A DNA stretch of 24,486 nucleotides from the NCBI GenBank assembly GCA_014885115.2, contig WKLE02005659.1, positions 1-24,486 of the forward strand, read 5' to 3'. A model generated the notes under the pieces. That model worked only from the letters and a program-made list of their open reading frames with translations. It was not told the DNA's origin and did not search any database. The position numbers were made by a program, and so were the translations under genes. The stretch is from Asterionellopsis glacialis (taxonomy: Eukaryota; Bacillariophyta; Plagiogrammaphyceae; Rhaphoneidales; Asterionellopsidaceae). Below are positions 19,964 through 24,486 of this stretch, in pieces. Within the stretch, counting starts at the first letter, position 1. Every line of letters starts with the position of its first letter.

Positions 19964-20353
19964 TTCTAAACCATTGGTGGTGGAACCCCAGCCTTGGGCC
20001 TTGTTGTAAGTAATTTGGATACTTCTTATCAGTAGGCAATAAGTGTTCCAGGTTTGGTTGTATTTAACATTCTTAAATCTGAATGCAAAGTCAGGTTATC
20101 CTGGATACCTCATTCAAACCATCCACTTTTCAGATCCTACTCGAATCTTTTCGAACTTGTACCAGATCCCAATCAACCTCCTCTGAAACCTTTGTCAGTG
20201 TCCTTGAATTGCATTACGACCAGTAATCCTCTCTGGTACTACCTCCATCATAGCTCCTTTCAACAAACCTTCCCTGTCTCTCCAATTATCAAAGGAACTT
20301 TCTCCTCATGGTCATTGGTGTTCTAATTGAAGTAGGTGGTTGTTTTCTTTTCT

Positions 20354-21388
20354 TCATAACGCTCTTGAAAATCTTAATAACATTTCTGCTGATTGCAGAA
20401 AATCTGTGTATAAGTCTTTCATTGTTCCTGTGTATCCTCTTCCTTTGGACTTCATTTCTGATTGCCATCTATTTTGAGCATTAATGTCATCACTGCTTAC
20501 TCCTGCAATTCATGCTCAAGTAGTTGCTCCCTGTCTAAACATTCTTGCCAGTCCATAATCTTGATCTACATCTACTGATTCTGGGATCAAATCCAGTCAT
20601 TCCCTTTGGATGTGTCTTAGACTACTAAATATTTCTTTTTCATACTTATTCATAGCTGCCTGCTGAGATGATCCTGCTTGTTTAGCCAGCATACATGGTC
20701 GATCATATTCACCTACCATTTTTAACTTGTTGATGAGTCACACCATCCACAATAAAGGTTTTAGACCTGAGGCGGTTTCACTTGCCATAGGAATTACAAA
20801 GGCTCTCTCACTGGACTCAGTTTTGAACCGTCCGATCAATAGTATACCATAATAAGGTAACTGTGAATCAAACCCACCACTAGTTGATGCTTCCTTAAGT
20901 TTTTCAATCAAAGTTGGGAGATGAATCTTCACTGTTTCATAGCCTTGTAAAGATCCTACATACGTTGTGAGAGCAAATACCACTGCCTCTAGTACATTGA
21001 GGTCTATGTCATAGCCTTCCTGGCTCCACGTGTTTTCAAACGCTTGTTGCAATTCCAACATTTCATCAATAGAGATTGTGCAATCTTGGTGGGCTATCTG
21101 GCCCATTCGTGCCAGCACTCCTTCTTCCATAAACAATGAAAACCATTCTCCATATGTCATGGCATGTGTAATCATTAATTTGTTACAGTCCTTTGCAAAT
21201 GTTTGGTTGCATTTGGATGTTGGTGAGGCATGTGACACTCTTGTAAACAATCCTTGAGCTTTTTGAGTCGTTGAAAATTTTACCATGAACCCATTTCGAC
21301 CTGGCTCTCTTGAACCTAATGATATTCTGATAGATTGTTTCATTCCCATATGTTCTCCCAATTTCCATGGGCCCAACTCTTCAAACAT
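20354..21388 (-). pseudogene. Tyrosine-recombinase-like ORF of the retroelement, broken
   Basis: One frame reads from about 21388 to a terminal TGA at 20356-20354, crossed by TGA at 20740-20738, 20599-20597, 20518-20516 and 20512-20510. Recognisable blocks, compared from memory with recombinase ORFs of diatom DIRS-like elements: TYGEWFSLFME, ISIDEMLELQ, GRFKTESSERAFVIPMA, then after the first stop LDLIPESVDVD, MFRQGATT, AQNRWQSEMK and LYTDF. In the core, GSLQGYE stands where I expect L-R-G-E-E, so a likely catalytic Arg is Gln. A Tyr remains in LYTDF. The product is non-functional. Arg codons left are almost all AGA/AGG; one CGA remains. Confidence 0.65.
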
Positions 21389-21559
21389 GTCCAGGTTTAG
21401 CTGGTTTCCTTATTTTATTTGAAATTTGACCTCATTGACATGATTTTGTACTGTTGCCTGTTCCCGGCTCCAAAAAGCATCCAAGTTTGACCGTCGAATA
21501 CAGCAGAGAGCCAATCTGTCAGACGCCACCTTGTTATTTGGATTTCAGAAATAACAATT

Positions 21560-22136
21560 CTAAAATTGGCATTTATCATATTGAAACATACCCATGGTGT
21601 GATCCCCTGCCCTTGTTTCCTTGAATCGTTTACGCTCCTCATCATCTGTAACTAAACTAAGTTCACCTTCAATAATGTCTGCAGGGTCTTGTACTTTGAA
21701 CTTGTCCCACCTGTGTGGAGTGTAACATGGTCCACATGATATGAAATCACACAGTGACAAGCCTTCTTGTGACCTTCCAAAATTTACACAAACCATGCCA
21801 CAACTCCTGTTCAATTTCTTTCCGCAGTTGTTGCAATGATTTGTGTAGTTCCACCATTTCCTTTTTCTCTCGTAACCTGAAAGGTGCAGAAGAACACACA
21901 GGGCAGCAAACAGCAAGGATAAGTGGTTCATGTTTGTTCATCATCCAAAACTCAAAACCAACTGGCAGTTCAAGGATAAGATCTGCTTCTTTTAGTAATC
22001 ATTTCCTCCAGCAATGGTACATCAAGCATGGAATTACAATGATGTGTGTACTTTGATAAGGTCATCTATGTCTAGCCACACTAACTTGTTCCAGTACTTC
22101 AATAGCAATGACTGGTGGCAGTGCCCATAGGTGCAC
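21560..22136 (-). pseudogene. Segment after RNase H in the retroelement, function unassigned
   Basis: After a frameshift near 22137 the frame VHLWALPPVIAIEVLEQ continues. It has TGA at 22064-22062 and 22001-21999, then ILELPVGFEFW, KHEPLILAVCCP, LREKKEM and a helical LQQLRKEIEQEL. A second frame change between about 21850 and 21760 leads to GLSLCDFISCGPCYTPHRWD and DPADIIEGEL, ending at TAG 21562-21560, possibly the natural end. Related retroelement polyproteins, as I recall them, carry the same segment after RNase H. It does not show the DPPY motif of the methyltransferase-like domain found in some DIRS elements. Confidence 0.5.
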
Positions 22137-22752
22137 TTCTGGCTTCTGGCTTATGGATGTTAATGAACCAATCATTGGGGCTCACAGGGTTAGATGGGCA
22201 AGTATGTGCTCATGTTTGAATCCACTCCCCTACTCTTGATGACCTTTCAAGGTCACCTAGATTTAGAGGTATGGTGTGGGATAGCATGCTGTCTCCTCCC
22301 ATGACTCCTGCTTCAAATTCTCCTCGTGATAAAGGGTCAGTTCCTTGGGCTATCATTCTTGTCCCGGCCACGTGCACAATCTCTAAGGAGAATCCATGAT
22401 TCATAGCCAGTACATGAAGTTCAGCCACCATCTCATTCAGTGCTTGTGAATGACATGATCCCTTAGTATAGCATGCTTCAGCTACCCAATTGTCTGTAAA
22501 CATCCATACTTTGTGCCCATAGAGCTTGTTCTGTTGTTCTTCAATCTTGTTGGATGATTCTTCAGAAATTTGTGAACACCATACTCCATGTCTTACTGAG
22601 ATTTTATGGCCTTTCAGGGTAAATGATGACCCATACCCTTCTCCTAAGGCATCCCCAAATCCATACACTACACTAGTTCCCTGCCTAGCTCCAATTGGTT
22701 GTTGCACCGGGGAGGGCTCCTTGGTTAGTGCCTTTAATACTTTCACTGACCA
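22137..22752 (-). pseudogene. RNase H domain of the retroelement
   Basis: Open from 22746 to TGA 22212-22210, in the same frame as the RT fragments. The acidic catalytic set looks intact: Asp in VYGFGDALGEGYGS, Glu in the EESSNKIEEQQ helix, Asp in WMFTDNWVAEA, and Asp in HVAGTRMIAQGTDPLSRG. This arrangement and the HVAGTRMIAQGTD wording are those of DIRS-type RNase H, which removes RNA from the RNA-DNA hybrid. A TGA (22755-22753) separates it from the RT. After the stop at 22210 the frame continues to SPNDWFINIHKPEA before a frameshift. Confidence 0.75.
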
Positions 22753-22755
22753 TCA

Positions 22756-24486
22756 AAGCAAGGGTACTGGTTGTACATATGCTGGAGCCTGTTTCTTAGT
22801 CTTTAATGCTAACAGCATTATTGCTTCTGATTCCTCAGTATGTCCAGCTTTGAAGTAGTCTATCCAATGGTTCCACGTCCACCTATGCTCGTCTCTGTTT
22901 GGCCTCCATGATTCCAGCATCAAATGCAACCCTTTCAAATAAGGTTTCAAGTTTGGATACACTCAAGCAGCGTGCACTAAAAACCCATGCACAGACAAAC
23001 CCTTTTTCACTTCTATTCCTTTTCGAATTTCTATCTGGTCCTCTACCCACTTAATGCCACCTTTCAAACAGGCCCATTTATCTTCCAATAAACCTGCAGT
23101 TGGTGTCTTGCTTGAGGTGTCTGTTACTACCCCTGTCCAAGCCCCCAGTCTCTTTGATGGAGGTCTCCGTTTTTGTGCTGCATCTTGTATCCCTAACATA
23201 TTCAGCATTGCAGACATTTGATGCAATGCTTGATTACACAATTTCCATGAAAAACCCGCAGCGCGTCCATCATCTACATAAAATATTGCATCCACCACAA
23301 TCTCTCTGGCTGAAGTTCATTTAGCCATTATCGGTTTCCAGGGTTCATACTTTGGATCCCCAGGTAAATTTAATTCCACATTCTTCCATCCGAAGATATT
23401 TCCTGGATCCTTTGCATCTCCTAAAATCACCTCCATCACCCGATACATCATCTGAACTGCTGCATACGGGGAACACTTGCTGCCAAACATGAGCTGGCAA
23501 AATCTTGTGAATTCTTGTTTTTCCTGTCCATGTTCATTGACAGTGAAATACCGTACCCCAAAATGCTTTTGGTTGGTAAAATGCAGCATGAAATTTAGAA
23601 ACATCTCACCTACATCCATATCTCCTTGATAGGACTTACAAGTGAGCAGATTTTCTAGATTGTGAGACCTGGTAAAAAGCAATGTGGAGCCCAAAGATGA
23701 TTGTTTACACCATTTTTCTGTACATCCCAAACTACCTGGATATCATCACTACCTTTACTGACTGCAAACCAGGGCACTACGGATTCAACATACACCCCTT
23801 TTCCCTGCTCTAAATATCTATGATCAATAAGCTTATCTTCTTTGTCTTGCATTTTTTGTTCTGCCTCCACTGACTCTGCTGGTGTAGATTTCTCAAACCA
23901 TCTCTGACTGGGAGAGTTATACCATAGTTTCATACCATCTCTGGCCTCTTTCCTAAATTCATGTGGCCAATGCCAAAAGAATAATCTTGAGCCATGAGTC
24001 CATTCCATGAATGTTGACCTTGCTGCCCAACTGACACACTCCCGTGCTGCTTCCACATCCCTCCTTTCCCATCCTTCTTCACATAGGTACTTAACACACT
24101 CCAGGGTCAAATTCTTCCTCCACCAAGAAAACATTCTTTCACGCAATAAAGCACATGCTTTTGTTAATGCCAGTGTAATTTTATCTAAACCTAGAATAAT
24201 TCCTACGTGCCTATCCCATAATGATACATCTACTTTGGCATCATCTGCCTTAGTAGCCACTGAATAGTCAGGGTCCAACCCTGCCTTATCCAACTCTGTA
24301 TCCTTTTCCTCCTCTTTAGACTTTACCCAACTTTGCTCCCTGGACCCTTTGTCCCCTTTTTCCTCAACCACTTCTTTATTCATAGGTTTTCCTTGCAACC
24401 ATTCACCCAATGTGCGCATTGCAAACCTTACAACTTTACCTGGAGGTGCTCGTAACCATCGTTCCAAACCCTTCTTACTTGTTTTA
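22756..24486 (-). pseudogene. Reverse transcriptase of the retroelement, frameshifted and partial
   Basis: The frame is open at the right edge, so the N terminus lies outside the window. Upstream part (24486 to about 23670): RLFFWHWPHEFRKEARDG, RYLEQGKGVYVESVVPWFAV and DVQKNGVNNHLWAPHCFLP. A one-base loss near 23670 (after the LP) moves reading to the frame with GDMDVGEMFLNFML, KCSPYAAVQMMYRVMEVILG and ELNLPGDPKYEPW. TGA at 23319-23317 interrupts 21 bases before the start of VDAIFYVDDGRAAG, the palm motif with both catalytic Asp. Then come LGIQDAAQKRRPPSK and LGAWTG. TGA at 22965-22963 precedes YLKGLHLMLESWRPNRDE. The palm motif itself is intact. Assignment to RT is strong; subfamily rests on overall order. 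Confidence 0.8.

Larger units (their letters stand above)
19964..24486 (-). mobile_element. Decayed DIRS-like (tyrosine-recombinase) retroelement, 5' end outside the window
   Basis: On the minus strand, from the right edge leftward, the order is RT, RNase H, an unassigned segment, then a recombinase-like ORF. This is the DIRS order, in which a tyrosine recombinase replaces the DDE integrase. Coding frames are broken by ten premature TGA codons and three frame changes (near 23670, 22137 and between 21850 and 21760), so this copy is not autonomous. CpG is strongly depleted throughout. The left end is uncertain: the last host-like CpG is at 19889 and the recombinase frame ends at 20354, so the boundary lies between. 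Terminal or internal repeats diagnostic for DIRS were not found because the 5' end is missing. Positions 21389-21559 between the two ORFs have a host-like CpG density and no recognised coding sequence. Confidence 0.75.

Noticed and set aside
20354..23319. TGA read as a sense codon in the element
   Set aside because: The host E1-beta gene ends in TGA, frameshifts are also present, and the expected residues differ between sites (Arg, Trp).

Overview
The window looks like nuclear DNA of a photosynthetic stramenopile, most likely a diatom. Three predicted proteins start with a signal peptide followed by a Phe at the cleavage point (AAFAP, SAFAP, SLAFQP), the leader that diatoms and relatives use to import proteins into a plastid bounded by four membranes. 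Genes are compact, introns are few and mostly short (90-141 bp, one of 386 bp) with GT-AG ends, and intergenic DNA is AT-rich with poly-T tracts. No species is assigned.

Positions 1-19570 hold nine housekeeping genes that alternate strictly in strand: RRP1-type ribosome-biogenesis factor (-), plastid geranylgeranyl diphosphate synthase (+), proteasome alpha-4 (-), zinc-knuckle/RRM protein (+), divergent SDR (-), an IF-2-like organellar GTPase without the tRNA-binding domain (+), mitochondrial branched-chain 2-oxoacid dehydrogenase E1-beta (-), plastid tandem glutaredoxin/GST-N-like protein (+), and a RecQ helicase with a plastid-type leader (-). They form head-to-head pairs with 0.55-0.8 kb shared upstream regions. 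Tail-to-tail gaps are mostly short (85-230 bp), except 1.26 kb after the GGPP synthase. A possible 3' end of a further + gene lies at 3-122. The genes do not form one pathway; they serve ribosome assembly, proteolysis, isoprenoid supply, organelle translation, branched-chain amino acid breakdown and plastid DNA maintenance.

From about 19.96 kb to the right edge lies a minus-strand retroelement, truncated by the window end. It has an RT with YVDD, an RNase H of the DIRS type, an unassigned domain and a tyrosine-recombinase-like ORF. It is decayed in a specific way: three frameshifts and ten premature stops, all ten TGA, mostly at places where I expect Arg. CpG is almost absent (none in 20401-20700, against ten in an equal stretch of RecQ). 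This fits C-to-T decay of a methylated element.

The most unusual items are the TGA-only decay of the retroelement, the plastid-type RecQ with an unknown C-terminal domain, the IF-2-like GTPase lacking domain IV, an SDR without the catalytic Tyr, a PP1-docking-type motif in RRP1, and a decayed tandem copy of the 3' end of the GST-N-like gene. Exon joins were made by eye from splice signals and family similarity. Family comparisons are from memory, without database searches.
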